A stretch of DNA of 64,000 bases from Hyphomonas sp. CY54-11-8 (GCF_000682735.1 NZ_AWFD01000023.1:186001-250000), one strand, 5' to 3'. Counted from the first letter of the stretch, positions 35,320 to 45,173 are shown. Numbers and translations: made by a program. The notes: generated by a model not told the origin, from the letters alone.

Positions 35320-36561
35320 GATATTGAGGCCTGTCACCTGGTTGCGCTGGCGGCGCAGCACATTGAACCGGTAGCCGTGGAACACGAAGCTCTGTCCGGC
35401 TTCCGGGATGGTCTGCGCTTCGTGGATCACAAGGCCCGCCACCGTGACGGCTTCATCGTCCGGCAGGTTCCAGTTCATCGCGCGGTTCACATCGCGGATC
35501 GGCACCCAGCCATCGACATTGACCGAGCCATCCTCCTGCGGGCGCACGCCCTGTACGGCAATGTCATGCTCATCATGGATTGAACCAACGATCTCTTCGA
35601 GAATGTCTTCCAGTGTGATCAGGCCCTGAAGCTCGCCATATTCGTCGATGACGAGGGCAAAGTGACTGCGCTCCTTCAGGAAGGCATCGAGCTGGTCCTG
35701 GACGGGTGTCGTTTCCGGCACGAACCAGGGCTTGCGCATGATGGAATCGAGGTCGAGGCTGGCAAGATTGCCGCCGAGCGGGATGATCGCACGCAGCAAA
35801 TCCTTGGCATGCAGGATGCCGACAATCTCTTCCTTCTCACCGCGATAGAGCGGGATGCGCGTATGGGGGCTGGCCAGCGCCTTCATCACCATCTGGCGCG
35901 GGTCCAGATCGGCGCTCAGCATCTTGATGTTCTTGCGGTGGATCATGACGTCTTCGACGGTCAGTTCCTTGAGATCCAGTGCGCCGACGAGGCGCTGCCG
36001 GTCGGCGGCGGCGACACCGCCTTCGAAGGCGTGCAGGTCGATCGCACCGCGGATCTCCTCATCCGCCGTGATCGCTTCGGCCGGCGCGCCAAGGCCCAGC
36101 AGTTTCAGCGTCACCGTAACGATTGCCTGGATCGCCGTCACGATCCACGACACCAGCGCCACGAGGACGGAAATGATGCCCGCCACCGTCATCGCCATCG
36201 CATCCGGGCGGCCGATCGCATAGGTCTTCGGCATGACTTCGGCGAAGACGAGCACGAGGATCGTCATCACACCGGTCGCCATCGCCATGGCCATACCGCC
36301 CTGCCCGAACAGCTGGGTAAACAGCGACGTCGCAAGCACGGAGGCGAGGATGTTCACCACATTGTTGCCCAGCAGGATCGAGCCGATCAGCCCTTCCCGG
36401 TTGGAGATCAGCCGGTTCACGGCGGCGGCGCGCTTGTCGCCGTCCTTTTCCAGCGCATGCATGCGCGCGCGCGAGGCCGCCGTCAGCGCCGTCTCAGATC
36501 CCGAGAAGAAGCCTGAAAGCGCCAGCAAGACGAAGATGGCGATGATGTAACCGGCGATCAT
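35299..36561 (-). CDS. CNNM/CorC (HlyC/CorC) family transporter
   Basis: This 420-aa protein has an N-terminal DUF21/CNNM membrane domain (about residues 1-180; SGFFSGSETALTAASR is its signature), two CBS domains (about 200-330; VMIHRKNIKML, MRKPWFVPETTPVQDQL, LVIDEYGELQGLITLEDILEEIVG) and a C-terminal CorC_HlyC domain. The family is linked to magnesium/cobalt efflux. It follows aroB on the same strand after 20 bp, an order (aroK-aroB-CNNM, near bolA) conserved in alphaproteobacteria. Confidence 0.92.
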   Translation of the reverse strand: MIAGYIIAIFVLLALSGFFSGSETALTAASRARMHALEKDGDKRAAAVNRLISNREGLIGSILLGNNVVNILASVLATSLFTQLFGQGGMAMAMATGVMTILVLVFAEVMPKTYAIGRPDAMAMTVAGIISVLVALVSWIVTAIQAIVTVTLKLLGLGAPAEAITADEEIRGAIDLHAFEGGVAAADRQRLVGALDLKELTVEDVMIHRKNIKMLSADLDPRQMVMKALASPHTRIPLYRGEKEEIVGILHAKDLLRAIIPLGGNLASLDLDSIMRKPWFVPETTPVQDQLDAFLKERSHFALVIDEYGELQGLITLEDILEEIVGSIHDEHDIAVQGVRPQEDGSVNVDGWVPIRDVNRAMNWNLPDDEAVTVAGLVIHEAQTIPEAGQSFVFHGYRFNVLRRQRNQVTGLNISVIEPA

Positions 36562-36581
36562 GTCAGCCCGTATGTCCCCTG

Positions 36582-37712
36582 TTATCCCTCAAGTGTCTCG
36601 CCGCGCAGGAAATCTTCCACTGCGGCAAGGTCTGCATCGGGATGAATGTATGCCTGTCCGATGCCGCGGGCGAGAATCAGCGGCACTTTCCCGCCGCTGG
36701 CCTTCTTGTCCTGCTGCATCAGGCGGACGAGTTCGCTGGCCGTATACGTCCCGCCCTGCCGGCCGGGAATGGCCGCTTGCAGTCCAGAGGCTTCCAGCAC
36801 CCGGCGTACCCGCGCGGCATCTTCCGCCGGCGTGATACCCTTGGCGGCGCCATACCGGAAGGCGAGCGCCATGCCGATGGAGACCGCTTCGCCGTGCAGC
36901 AGGTCCGGACGGTAATTGTTTGCCGCTTCCAGCGCATGACCGAATGTATGGCCAAGGTTCAGCAGCGCGCGCACGCCCTTCTCGGTTTCGTCCTCCGCGA
37001 CGATGGCGGCCTTCGCCCGGCAGCTGACGGCAACAGCATAAGTGATCGCGTCTGCTTCCAGTGCCAGCACGCGCGCGCCATTCGCTTCCAGCCAGTCGAA
37101 AAAGGCCGGGTCACTGATCAGGCCGTATTTGACGATCTCGGCATAGCCCGCGCGCAGCTCCCGTGCCGGCAGCGTGGCGAGCAATTCCGTGTCGGCGATC
37201 ACCAGCCGGGGCTGGTAGAAGGCGCCGATCAGGTTCTTGCCGCGCGGGCTGTTCACCGCTGTCTTTCCGCCAACGGAGGAATCGACCTGCGCCAGCAGCG
37301 TCGTCGGCACCTGCACAAAGCCCATGCCGCGCTTCATCAGGCTGGCCGAGAGGCCCGCAATATCCCCGATCACGCCGCCGCCGAGCGCGATCAGCATGTC
37401 GGACCGGTCCGCCCCGCCTTCAAGCAGCCAGTCGAGAATGGCTTCGAGATTGGAAAAGCTCTTGGTCTTCTCGCCCGGCGTCAGCATCAGCCAGCTGGAC
37501 GTGATGCCGGAAGCCGACAGCACCGCCTCGACACGGGCCCGGTGCGCAGCGGCGACATGCTCATCGGTCAGCACGAAGACGCGCTTCTGCTTCAGCATCG
37601 GCGCAAGGCGCGGGCCGAGCTCCTCCAGCGCGCCATGGCCGACAAGGATATCGTAAGACCGGGCGCCGAGATCGACAGACACGGTTTCCAGTTCGGGGGC
37701 AGTCACGCTCAT
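36582..37712 (-). CDS. aroB: 3-dehydroquinate synthase
   Basis: This 376-aa NAD/Zn enzyme makes 3-dehydroquinate from DAHP in the shikimate pathway. Motifs: [16 protein letters not shown] (NAD loop), [33 protein letters not shown], and the zinc ligands in [12 protein letters not shown] and [14 protein letters not shown] 37712 overlaps the aroK stop (ATGA); the long upstream in-frame extension lies within aroK and is not used. It is the second gene of aroK-aroB-CNNM. Confidence 0.97.
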   Translation of the reverse strand: MSVTAPELETVSVDLGARSYDILVGHGALEELGPRLAPMLKQKRVFVLTDEHVAAAHRARVEAVLSASGITSSWLMLTPGEKTKSFSNLEAILDWLLEGGADRSDMLIALGGGVIGDIAGLSASLMKRGMGFVQVPTTLLAQVDSSVGGKTAVNSPRGKNLIGAFYQPRLVIADTELLATLPARELRAGYAEIVKYGLISDPAFFDWLEANGARVLALEADAITYAVAVSCRAKAAIVAEDETEKGVRALLNLGHTFGHALEAANNYRPDLLHGEAVSIGMALAFRYGAAKGITPAEDAARVRRVLEASGLQAAIPGRQGGTYTASELVRLMQQDKKASGGKVPLILARGIGQAYIHPDADLAAVEDFLRGETLEG

Positions 37713-38281
37713 TCGGGTTTCCAGGTCTTCAGGGCCTTCAGGATGGCATTCACCGTGTTCGTGTGCGGACCGTCCTTGGAGCGCACGACGAGATCGGCCT
37801 GCGAATAGATCGGCGTGCGCTCTGCCAGCAGGTTCGTCAGCACACTCTTGGCATCGCCGCGCTGCAACAGCGGGCGTGTATCGCGCTTCTGCACGCGCTT
37901 CCACAGGGTTTCGAGATCCGCGTTCAGCCACACGGTCACGGCGTGCTCCCGCATCAGGGCGCGGGTCTCCTCATTGAGATAGGCTCCGCCCCCGGTGGCC
38001 AGCACATGCGGCGGCATCGCCAGCAGGCGTTTCAGCACCTGCTGTTCGCCGCGCCGGAAATCCGCCTCGCCATGCAGGGCGAAGATGTCGGAGATCGACA
38101 GGCCCGCCGCCTTCTCGATTTCGGTGTCGCTGTCATAGAATGGTCGGCCCAGCTTCTCGGCGAGCCGCCGCCCGACAGTCGATTTGCCGGCGCCCATCAG
38201 GCCGACAAGCGCAATTGTGCGCGACTCATAAGGCAGAGCCGCCGGTTTTTCTTGCGCTGGACTGTCGCTGTCAGATGGCAT
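37709..38281 (-). CDS. aroK: shikimate kinase
   Basis: This 190-aa kinase has the Walker [16 protein letters not shown] (about residues 27-41), the shikimate-binding [11 protein letters not shown] and GEADFRRGE, the GGGAYL motif and the lid arginine in RDTRPLLQ. It phosphorylates shikimate at the 3-hydroxyl. The N-terminal 20 residues form a polar extension. It is coupled to aroB by a 4-bp overlap. Confidence 0.96.
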   Translation of the reverse strand: MPSDSDSPAQEKPAALPYESRTIALVGLMGAGKSTVGRRLAEKLGRPFYDSDTEIEKAAGLSISDIFALHGEADFRRGEQQVLKRLLAMPPHVLATGGGAYLNEETRALMREHAVTVWLNADLETLWKRVQKRDTRPLLQRGDAKSVLTNLLAERTPIYSQADLVVRSKDGPHTNTVNAILKALKTWKPE

Positions 38282-38390
38282 TCTGGACTTTCATGGCCGG
38301 TTCGGTTCATTTCCTATAGAGACGGTAAGGCCTTCGCAATTGGTGAAGGTGGGCCGCAAAAGACCGAATACAACCCAGAGGTGTGATCTC

Positions 38391-38525
38391 ATGCGCAAAT
38401 TCCTGATCCTGCTCGGACTCTTGGCGGTGATTGGGCTGGCAGGCCTGTGGTGGCTGGGCACCAAGGCAGAGCAAGGCAAGCCGGCCCCGGGCGAGATTCG
38501 GATCGAGGTTGAAGATGTGGTCTAG
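38391..38525 (+). CDS. 44-aa single-span membrane micro-protein
   Basis: This short ORF (MRKFLILLGLLAVIGLAGLWWLG, then an acidic tail) encodes one membrane segment with a basic N-terminus. Its last 11 bp overlap the start of the next gene, which suggests translational coupling. No family is recognised. The overlap and signal-like sequence support it; GTGTGATCTC before the ATG is a weak ribosome site. Confidence 0.5.
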   Translation: MRKFLILLGLLAVIGLAGLWWLGTKAEQGKPAPGEIRIEVEDVV

Positions 38526-40317
38526 ACGGGCCCTTGCCGGCGCGGTTCTGGCTACACTCCTTGGTTGTCCGGCGCACGCGCAGATCGAGGACAGCTGGCT
38601 CGAACAGGTCGATCCCTGGGGAATCAGTTACCTCGGCGAGGACGAACCGGCCCTGCGAACGCGCATGTGGCGCGGCGCGCGCGGGGAAGACCTGCTGGCG
38701 CTGATGCAGGATGCCCGCACCAAGGGCCTCAGCCCCGCCGAACAGATCCTTATGCGCCGCCTGGCCTTGTCGGGCGGGCGCGCCCCGGAGGGTGAAGACC
38801 GTGGCACCCTGCTCGCCGAACGCGCCCGGATTGCGTTCGAGCTTGGCGAAGCCGCGGCGGCTGCGGGTCAGTTCTCTGAATTGAAGTCACCTCCGCCCGG
38901 TGTGGATGCCCTTGCTATGGCCGCAGACCTGAACCTTGTCCTCGGCAATGAAGCGACCGCCTGCGAGGCGCTGAACACGCCGAACCCTGAGAGCGACTAC
39001 TGGCCGAGGCTGCGCGCCGTCTGCGCCGCGCTTGCGGGCAACACGTCCGGCGCCGAGCTTGCCATGGAGATGGCGCAGGCCCAAGGCGTGGATGATGGCT
39101 GGCTGGCAAGCGCGATCTTCGCCATGTCCGGCGTCACGCCGAACCCGCCCAAGGCAAGATTCGACAGCGGCATCGGCTTTGCCATGTCGAACCGCGCCGT
39201 TCTGGAAGTCACGCCCGACGCCGTCCCGCAAGACCGGGCCGACATCGCCGCCGCCATGGCGCGCCGCAAGCTGACGCCGCCGGACGTGCGCGTCAAAGCG
39301 GCCCAGATTGCCGCCGAAGCGGGCTTGATCGACCGCGAAGAATTCCGCATCGCCTACAATTCCGCCCTCGCCGCCGACGGGTTCAATCCGCGCACCCTGC
39401 TCAGCGAAGCCATGTTCGCTGCCGCCGACGGGATGAGCAGCGACGCTGAAACGGCAAAGGCCATCGCTGCCGCGCTGATCGAGGCAGAAGAAAGCCCGGC
39501 CCATTTCGCCGCGACGGCCAGCCTGTTGCGGGCCGGGATGGCGAAGCTGCCGCTCAGTCCCGACACCGAGGACAAGGCCTTCCTGTTCGCCCGCGCCAAT
39601 ATTGCTGCCGGTGAATTCGATGAAGCTATCCGCTGGGTCACGCCGCCAGAGCCGGAACCGGAACCTGCCGCCCCTGAACCGACGCTTGAAGAGATCGGCC
39701 CCGCCCCGGAAGACGCCGAGGCAAGCGGCCCGGCAAACCTGCTGGTCCCGACCGGCATCACGATCGAAACTGGCGGCCCGCCGGAGGATACCGATGCGGA
39801 GGAGGCTTCCGATGAGCTTCTCGCAGAAGGCGAAATGCTGCCGGACGAAGAAGACCCCGTTGCAGAGCCGCCGACTTTCGAGGCTGCCTGGATCGGCGCG
39901 CTGGTCATTCTTGCAGATGCTGACGCCCGCAAGGACGCCATTGAGGCCGCGGCCGACCAGCTGATCGCGGCCGCACAGAATGAAGAAAAGGCCGAAGCCG
40001 CCGCGCGCATGTTCGCACTCTGGTCCGCAGCCGGGACGGCGCCACCATCCGAGGCGCGGACCTTCCTGTCCATCGAAAGCCCGACGGCAGACTCCTCGTC
40101 CGCCCCCGGCGACGCGATTGCCATCTGGGCCGCAGCCCGGTCCGGCACCGCCGCGGAAGTCGTGCTGCGGACCGTCTCGCTTACCAATGGCGATCCATCC
40201 GAACTCGGCCTTGCGGATATTATGCTGATCCTCGCCGCGCTTGAGGATATCGGTGCAGGGGACGCCGCGCGCCTGCTGGCGCTTGAGGCAACCGGCTACT
40301 GGAAAGAAACGCCCTGA
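38515..40317 (+). CDS. large exported alpha-helical protein of unknown function
   Basis: This 600-aa protein starts at ATG 38515 (MWSRRALAGAVLATLLGCPAHAQ), giving a signal peptide with cleavage near AHA-QI; a possible lipobox Cys precedes it. The mature part is Ala/Glu-rich and mainly helical, resembling tetratricopeptide-like solenoids (GEAAAAAGQF, LNLVLGNEATACEALN) without a clean TPR consensus. A Pro/Glu linker (EPEPEPAAPEPTLEE) is at about residues 380-400. Function is unknown; a periplasmic scaffold role would be a guess. It overlaps the preceding micro-protein gene by 11 bp. Confidence 0.8.
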   Translation: MWSRRALAGAVLATLLGCPAHAQIEDSWLEQVDPWGISYLGEDEPALRTRMWRGARGEDLLALMQDARTKGLSPAEQILMRRLALSGGRAPEGEDRGTLLAERARIAFELGEAAAAAGQFSELKSPPPGVDALAMAADLNLVLGNEATACEALNTPNPESDYWPRLRAVCAALAGNTSGAELAMEMAQAQGVDDGWLASAIFAMSGVTPNPPKARFDSGIGFAMSNRAVLEVTPDAVPQDRADIAAAMARRKLTPPDVRVKAAQIAAEAGLIDREEFRIAYNSALAADGFNPRTLLSEAMFAAADGMSSDAETAKAIAAALIEAEESPAHFAATASLLRAGMAKLPLSPDTEDKAFLFARANIAAGEFDEAIRWVTPPEPEPEPAAPEPTLEEIGPAPEDAEASGPANLLVPTGITIETGGPPEDTDAEEASDELLAEGEMLPDEEDPVAEPPTFEAAWIGALVILADADARKDAIEAAADQLIAAAQNEEKAEAAARMFALWSAAGTAPPSEARTFLSIESPTADSSSAPGDAIAIWAAARSGTAAEVVLRTVSLTNGDPSELGLADIMLILAALEDIGAGDAARLLALEATGYWKETP

Positions 40318-40336
40318 TCCGAACTCCCGCTTGATC

Positions 40337-40354
40337 TCTGCCGAAAAAGGCAGA
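40337..40354 (+). other. small hairpin upstream of DUF3604 gene
   Basis: TCTGCC-GAAAAA-GGCAGA forms a 6-bp stem with a 6-nt A-rich loop, 20 bp after the preceding stop and 50 bp before the next start. There is no T-run; its role is unclear. Confidence 0.3.
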
Positions 40355-40404
40355 TGCTGTGCCACAATTGGAAGGCCCGACCGAGAGGCCCGAGGGAGGA
40401 ATTC

Positions 40405-42372
40405 ATGAAATATCTGGGACAGGCGAGCCTCGCCGCCCTGATGCTGGCGGCTGCCTGCACAGCCCCGCAGGATACTGCATCCGCGCCGGACGCCGCGGCC
40501 AGCACGCCGGAAACACTCGCCGAAACCACACCAGCCAAAGCCGCGCCCCCTGCCCCGGCAGGCCGCGTCGCCCTGTTCGGTGACCTGCACGTCCACACCG
40601 GCCAGTCCTTCGACGCCTTCATTTCCTCCGTCCGTGCGACGCCGGACGATGCCTACCGCTTTGCCAAGGGCGAGAAGATCACCACCGACGGCGGCTATGA
40701 CGTGCAGCTGAATGGCCCGCTCGATTTCCTCGCCGTGACCGACCACGGCGAATACATGGGCATCATGCCGGCCATGGCAACACCAGGCACGGCCCTCTCG
40801 CAGACCGCCTTCGCAAAGACCGTGTTCGGACCAGATGCCGAGAACCCGGCCCAATCCTTCCAGAATGTCGGCCTGACCATCGTCTCCGGCGACGAGATCG
40901 AGGAGATCTACGACCGGGACGTGATCGATTCGGCCTGGCAGCGCGCCATTGATGCGGCCGAACGCCATTACGAGCCCGGCAAGTTCACAACCTTCGCCGG
41001 GTATGAGTTCACGGCTATGACGCCGGTGCTGGAATCCGAAATCCCGGCGGCGGCGAACCTGCACCGCAATGTCATATTCCGCGGCGAAGCGCCCGCGCGC
41101 CTTTTCTCCACCCTCGATTCGCCGAACCCGGAGGATCTCTGGTCCTGGATGGACGCCCAGCGCACAGGCGGTCGGGACGTCATGTCCATCCCCCACAATT
41201 CGAACGCGTCCAATGGCGAGATGTTCGCCTCCGAAACCTATGAAGGCGGCGAGCTGACGGCGGACTATGCTGTCACCCGTATGCGCAACGAGCCGGTGAT
41301 TGAGATCACCCAGATCAAGGGCACGTCTGAAGTTCACCCCTCCCTCTCGCCGAATGACGAGTGGGCGAATTTCGAACTCTACGAGACCTTCATCGGCAGC
41401 GCTGCGAAATCCTCGCCGCATATCGGGGACTATGCCCGCAATGCGCTGGCGCGCGGCCTCGGCCTCGCCGACACGAAAGGCTTCAACCCGTTCAAGTTCG
41501 GCTTCATCGGGTCCAGCGACACCCATATCGGCGCCGGCCCCTTCATTGAAGAGAAGTTCTGGGGCAAGTTCCCGGTAGATGGCGCAGATCCCGCAGCCCG
41601 CCATTCCATTCCGCCGGATGGCGCAATGACCTGGGACGCGACCGAAGCCGAAGCGTCCATTCCCGCCGATGGCGTGATGGTTCCGAACATGCGCCGCCTC
41701 CTGGCTGCCAGACAATACAGCGCCTCGGGCCTTGCTGGTGTGTGGGCGGATGAAAACACGCGCGAAGCCATCTTCGATGCCATTCGCCGCAAGGAGACAT
41801 TCGGCACGTCCGGCCCGCGCATGAAGGCCCGCATGTTTGCGAGCTTCGACTATGATGAGGCGATCCTCTCCGATCCGGAGCTTGTCGCCAGTGCTTACGA
41901 GGCCGGCGTGCCGCAGGGCAGCATGCTGTCCGGCACAGGTACCGCACCGAAAATCCTCGCCTGGGCGATGCGCGATCCGGATTCCTATCCTCTGCAGCGT
42001 CTGCAGGTCGTGAAGGTCTGGACCGATGCGGACGGCACCGCGCATGAGGCCGTCTATGACGCGGCCTGTTCCGGCGGCGCCTTGCCCGATCCGGATACTC
42101 ATCGGTGCCCGGATAATGGCGCCAGCGTCAATCTCTCCGACTGCTCCACAGATGACGGCACAGGCGTTGGTGAGATGAAAGCGCTCTGGACAGACCCAGA
42201 CTTCGACGCGGCCCAACGCTCCGCCTACTATGTCCGTGTGCTGGAAAACCCATCCTGCCGCTGGTCCAGCTGGGATGCCGCACGCAACGGCACGCCGCCC
42301 AATCCGGACATGCCCTCCACGATCCAGGAACGCGCCTGGACGAGCCCGGTCTGGTATAATCCTGAAGGCTGA
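40405..42372 (+). CDS. DUF3604 lipoprotein (PHP-like metal hydrolase candidate)
   Basis: This 655-aa protein has a lipoprotein signal (LMLAAACTA, Cys about 18) and a Pro/Ala/Thr linker. The DUF3604 domain opens with ALFGDLHVHTGQSFDAF, whose D-H-H pattern resembles the metal-binding start of PHP phosphoesterases. Further His-rich segments follow (VTDHGEYMG, PHNSNASNGE, GSSDTHIGAG, GLAGVWADENTREAIFDA). Catalytic function of DUF3604 is not established to my knowledge. AGGGAGGA precedes ATG 40405. It is probably anchored facing the periplasm. Confidence 0.88.
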   Translation: MKYLGQASLAALMLAAACTAPQDTASAPDAAASTPETLAETTPAKAAPPAPAGRVALFGDLHVHTGQSFDAFISSVRATPDDAYRFAKGEKITTDGGYDVQLNGPLDFLAVTDHGEYMGIMPAMATPGTALSQTAFAKTVFGPDAENPAQSFQNVGLTIVSGDEIEEIYDRDVIDSAWQRAIDAAERHYEPGKFTTFAGYEFTAMTPVLESEIPAAANLHRNVIFRGEAPARLFSTLDSPNPEDLWSWMDAQRTGGRDVMSIPHNSNASNGEMFASETYEGGELTADYAVTRMRNEPVIEITQIKGTSEVHPSLSPNDEWANFELYETFIGSAAKSSPHIGDYARNALARGLGLADTKGFNPFKFGFIGSSDTHIGAGPFIEEKFWGKFPVDGADPAARHSIPPDGAMTWDATEAEASIPADGVMVPNMRRLLAARQYSASGLAGVWADENTREAIFDAIRRKETFGTSGPRMKARMFASFDYDEAILSDPELVASAYEAGVPQGSMLSGTGTAPKILAWAMRDPDSYPLQRLQVVKVWTDADGTAHEAVYDAACSGGALPDPDTHRCPDNGASVNLSDCSTDDGTGVGEMKALWTDPDFDAAQRSAYYVRVLENPSCRWSSWDAARNGTPPNPDMPSTIQERAWTSPVWYNPEG

Positions 42373-42444
42373 GACAATTTAGCTTGCCGCGCAAGGCAGA
42401 CACCCTGCTCTGCGCCCCCCGGACCTCCAGCCGGACATGACACC

Positions 42445-43647
42445 TCACGCCTCTGGCTTGACTTTCTTCATAAGGAACACGCTGACAAGGAGAATGGACA
42501 AGGCGGAAAAGAACGCGCCCGTAAAGAAGGTGGCGGAGGAACCCGCCCGGTCCCACAGGATACCGGCCAGAAGGCTGGCCACCAGAAGCGCAATACCGGT
42601 GAACATGTTGAACAAGCCGAACGCTGAAGCCCGCAGCCCGGCTGGTGCGCGGTCCGCCACCAGCTTCGACAGCAAGCCCTGACTGAACGCCATGTGTACA
42701 CCCCACAGGGCAATGCCCGCAAAACTGCCGGCAAGCCCGCCAGACAGGGCAAGGCAAAGATCGGCACCCACAAGGGCCAGCAGCGCGACAATCAGGAGAC
42801 GGGCCGGCGGCATCTGGTCCGACAGCAATCCGGCAGGATATGCACCAAGCGAATAGACAATGTTCATCGCAACCAGGACAAGCGGCGCCAGGGCAAGCGG
42901 AAGTCCGGCCTGATGCGCCTTCAGCACAAGGAAGGCTTCGCTGAAGCGCGCGAGCGTGAAGACCACACCGACAATGACGACCACCCAGAAAGCCCGTCCC
43001 AGTCCCGCCAGGTCCTGAAGCCGGACCGGCGACCGGGAAACCGGCGCACCCCCCGAGCCCTGGTCCTCCACGCCTAACAAGACACAGAGAACAGCAATCA
43101 TCCCCGGCACCAGCGCGAACCAGAAGACCGCGCGCATATTTTCAGCCAGCAGGAACATCAATCCGATCGCGATCAGCGGGCCGATGAAGGCCCCTGCCGT
43201 ATCGAGGCTCTGGCGAAGGCCATAGGCGCGCCCGCGCACCTCTTTCGGGGTTACATCCGCAATCAGCGCATCCCGCGGGGCACCGCGAATGCCCTTGCCG
43301 ACCCGGTCAGAGAACCGCGCCAGAAGCACCATGCCCGGCGCCCCCGCCAGGGCGAAAAGGGGCTTCGACAAAGTACCAAGCCCGTAGCCAAGCAGGATGA
43401 GCGGTTTTCGCCGTCCGAACCGGTCGGACGCGTAGCCCGAAAACACTTTCACAATGGCGGCTGCCGCCTCCCCCACCCCCTCGACGATCCCGACATAGAT
43501 GGCGCTGGCCCCGAGCGCCGTCGTCAGGAACAATGGCAGCAGGGCATGGATCATCTCGGAAGAGATATCCATGAAAAGGCTGACCAGCCCAAGCGCCCAC
43601 ACAGTGCGTGGAATTGCAGCGCGAAGCGGGCGGGGTGTTTGCGGCAT
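42445..43647 (-). CDS. MFS transporter
   Basis: This 400-aa 12-segment transporter starts WALGLVSLFMDISSEMIHALLPLF. The signature loop DRVGKGIRGAPRDALIADVTP defines an MFS subgroup common in proteobacteria, often annotated as drug/sugar transporter. The A-like motif GYASDRFGRRKPLILLGYG follows helix 2. The substrate is unknown. It is divergent from xerD across about 94 bp. Confidence 0.9.
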   Translation of the reverse strand: MPQTPRPLRAAIPRTVWALGLVSLFMDISSEMIHALLPLFLTTALGASAIYVGIVEGVGEAAAAIVKVFSGYASDRFGRRKPLILLGYGLGTLSKPLFALAGAPGMVLLARFSDRVGKGIRGAPRDALIADVTPKEVRGRAYGLRQSLDTAGAFIGPLIAIGLMFLLAENMRAVFWFALVPGMIAVLCVLLGVEDQGSGGAPVSRSPVRLQDLAGLGRAFWVVVIVGVVFTLARFSEAFLVLKAHQAGLPLALAPLVLVAMNIVYSLGAYPAGLLSDQMPPARLLIVALLALVGADLCLALSGGLAGSFAGIALWGVHMAFSQGLLSKLVADRAPAGLRASAFGLFNMFTGIALLVASLLAGILWDRAGSSATFFTGAFFSALSILLVSVFLMKKVKPEA

Positions 43648-43741
43648 GACCGCATTCTCCGGCGCATGTCGCCCGGCCGCAAGCCAATGGATGACGCCGT
43701 TCGTTCACACCCCCTCAACCAGACCCGCGCATACTGGCTTC

Positions 43742-44656
43742 ATGTCTGATCGCGCGCGTATTGAAGCCTTCCTTGAAATGATGTCCGCCGAGCGGGGCGC
43801 TTCGCCCAATACGCTCGACGCCTATGGCCGCGACCTGCTGGACGCTTCGGAATACTGCGGCGGCAAGCTGGAGACCGCGGGCCCGCGCGATCTTGCCGGA
43901 TGGCTAGCCGATCTTGCCGCGCGCGGCATGGCGCCCTCGTCCCAGGCACGCAAACTCTCCGCCGTGCGCCGCTTCTTCCGCTTCTTGTTCGAAGAGGGCG
44001 ACCGCAAGGACGACCCGACCGCAAAACTGGACGGGCCGAAACCCTCCCGCGATGTGCCGGACGTGCTGTCGCGTGAGGAAATGGCCCAGCTGATCGATGC
44101 CTGCGGCGAAGACCTTCGGCTGAAGGCCCTGGTTGAGCTGCTATATGGCGCGGGCCTGCGTGTATCGGAACTCGTCTCGCTAACGCTTGGCTCCCTCCCC
44201 CGCCGCAAGGGCGAGCGCTGGGTAACGCGCGATGTCATCATCCGCGGCAAGGGCGGCAAGGAACGCCTCTGCCCGCTAGGCGGCCCGGCGCTGGCAGCCT
44301 TGTCAGATTGGCTGGCCGTGCGGGAAGAGCACCTTCCGAAGAACAGCCTCGCCCGGACGCGCGCTGAGAAGTTCGTGTTCCCATCGCGCGGAAAGGAAGG
44401 CCACCTCACGCGCCGCCGCCTCGGCCAGTTGCTGGAAGAGCTCGCCATCATGGCCGGTATAAGGCCGAACCGGGTACACCCCCACGCCCTGCGCCATGCC
44501 TATGCCACCCACCTCCTGATGGGCGGCGCAGACCTGCGCAGCGTGCAGACCCTCCTCGGCCACGCCGACATCGCGACGACCCAGATATACACCCACGTCC
44601 TCACCGATGAGCTCGCCGAACTGCTGGAAACCGCCCACCCCCTCGCCCGCAGTTAA
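43742..44656 (+). CDS. xerD: tyrosine recombinase XerD
   Basis: This 304-aa recombinase resolves chromosome dimers at dif with XerC and FtsK. The SAM-like core-binding domain (about 1-95) precedes the catalytic domain with Arg140 (GAGLRVSEL), Lys170 (GKGGKERL), His248-x-x-Arg251 (HPHALRHAYATHLL), His274 (LLGHADIATTQ) and nucleophile Tyr283 (IYTHV). ATG 43742 is preferred; the longer frame upstream overlaps the MFS gene and is not conserved-looking. ftsK lies at the right edge of the window. Confidence 0.92.
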   Translation: MSDRARIEAFLEMMSAERGASPNTLDAYGRDLLDASEYCGGKLETAGPRDLAGWLADLAARGMAPSSQARKLSAVRRFFRFLFEEGDRKDDPTAKLDGPKPSRDVPDVLSREEMAQLIDACGEDLRLKALVELLYGAGLRVSELVSLTLGSLPRRKGERWVTRDVIIRGKGGKERLCPLGGPALAALSDWLAVREEHLPKNSLARTRAEKFVFPSRGKEGHLTRRRLGQLLEELAIMAGIRPNRVHPHALRHAYATHLLMGGADLRSVQTLLGHADIATTQIYTHVLTDELAELLETAHPLARS

Positions 44657-44733
44657 AGGCGACAACGGCTAAACACGCTTGCGATCAGGCGCGCGTGGAA
44701 CGATATTGATGGCAACAGATGTGGAGAGTCCCC

Positions 44734-44970
44734 ATGGGCCCGTTGATGAAAGCGATCATTCCGGCAGCGCTGCTCACTGAGATCGCCGCCATTGTCTTCT
44801 TCACCGCCACCTGGTCGATCTTGGCAGAGATGCATTTCGGATCATCCGTTATCCTGGGCGGGGAAGCCGTGACTGCGATTGGTGTGGTCGCCATTGGTAT
44901 TGCCGTATTCCGCCGCGCCATCCGCTCCGAAAAGCGCATGGCCGCTGGTGAAACGACCGCCGACGCCTGA
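44734..44970 (+). CDS. small membrane protein, unknown
   Basis: This 78-aa protein has two membrane segments (IIPAALLTEIAAIVFFTATWSI and AVTAIGVVAIGIAVF) and a basic, polar tail. GGAGAG is placed well for ATG 44734; an ATG at 44719 would add five residues. No family is recognised. Confidence 0.6.
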   Translation: MGPLMKAIIPAALLTEIAAIVFFTATWSILAEMHFGSSVILGGEAVTAIGVVAIGIAVFRRAIRSEKRMAAGETTADA

Positions 44971-44996
44971 ATAGCGGCCGCTGCCTCACCAAAACC

Positions 44997-45173
44997 CTAG
45001 ATCTCGATTGCGTCCGATCCACGGGTCTGGACCCAGAAGGCGTGGATGACGCCCGGGAGCCAGCCAATCAATGTGAGAAGCACATTGAGCAGAAGCTGCG
45101 TACCGATCCCTTCCTTGAGTGCCACAGGCACAGGCGGGAACAGGAAGGTGAGCAGGATCATCAGAATGGACAT
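44997..45173 (-). CDS. PMP3/YqaE (UPF0057) family mini membrane protein
   Basis: This 58-aa protein, read from ATG 45173, matches the small proteolipid PMP3 family: LTFLFPPVPVALKEGIGTQ then LLNVLLTLIGWLPGVIHAFWV, two helices with the conserved LGWxPGxIHA-type core. Family members modulate membrane potential and are induced by salt or cold stress in yeast and plants; the bacterial role is less clear. Two membrane segments are evident. Confidence 0.88.
   Translation of the reverse strand: MSILMILLTFLFPPVPVALKEGIGTQLLLNVLLTLIGWLPGVIHAFWVQTRGSDAIEI

Noticed and set aside
38887..42216. Very long open frame (over 1100 codons) on the minus strand opposite the exported protein and DUF3604 genes
   Set aside because: It mirrors two well-supported plus-strand genes, is Gly/Arg/His/Val-rich with no domain, and spans their boundary. 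Long antisense frames are expected in such GC-rich DNA.
43742..44656. Integrase of a prophage or integrative element
   Set aside because: The full Xer catalytic set, 304-aa length and lack of phage genes, att-like repeats or a tRNA nearby indicate housekeeping XerD.
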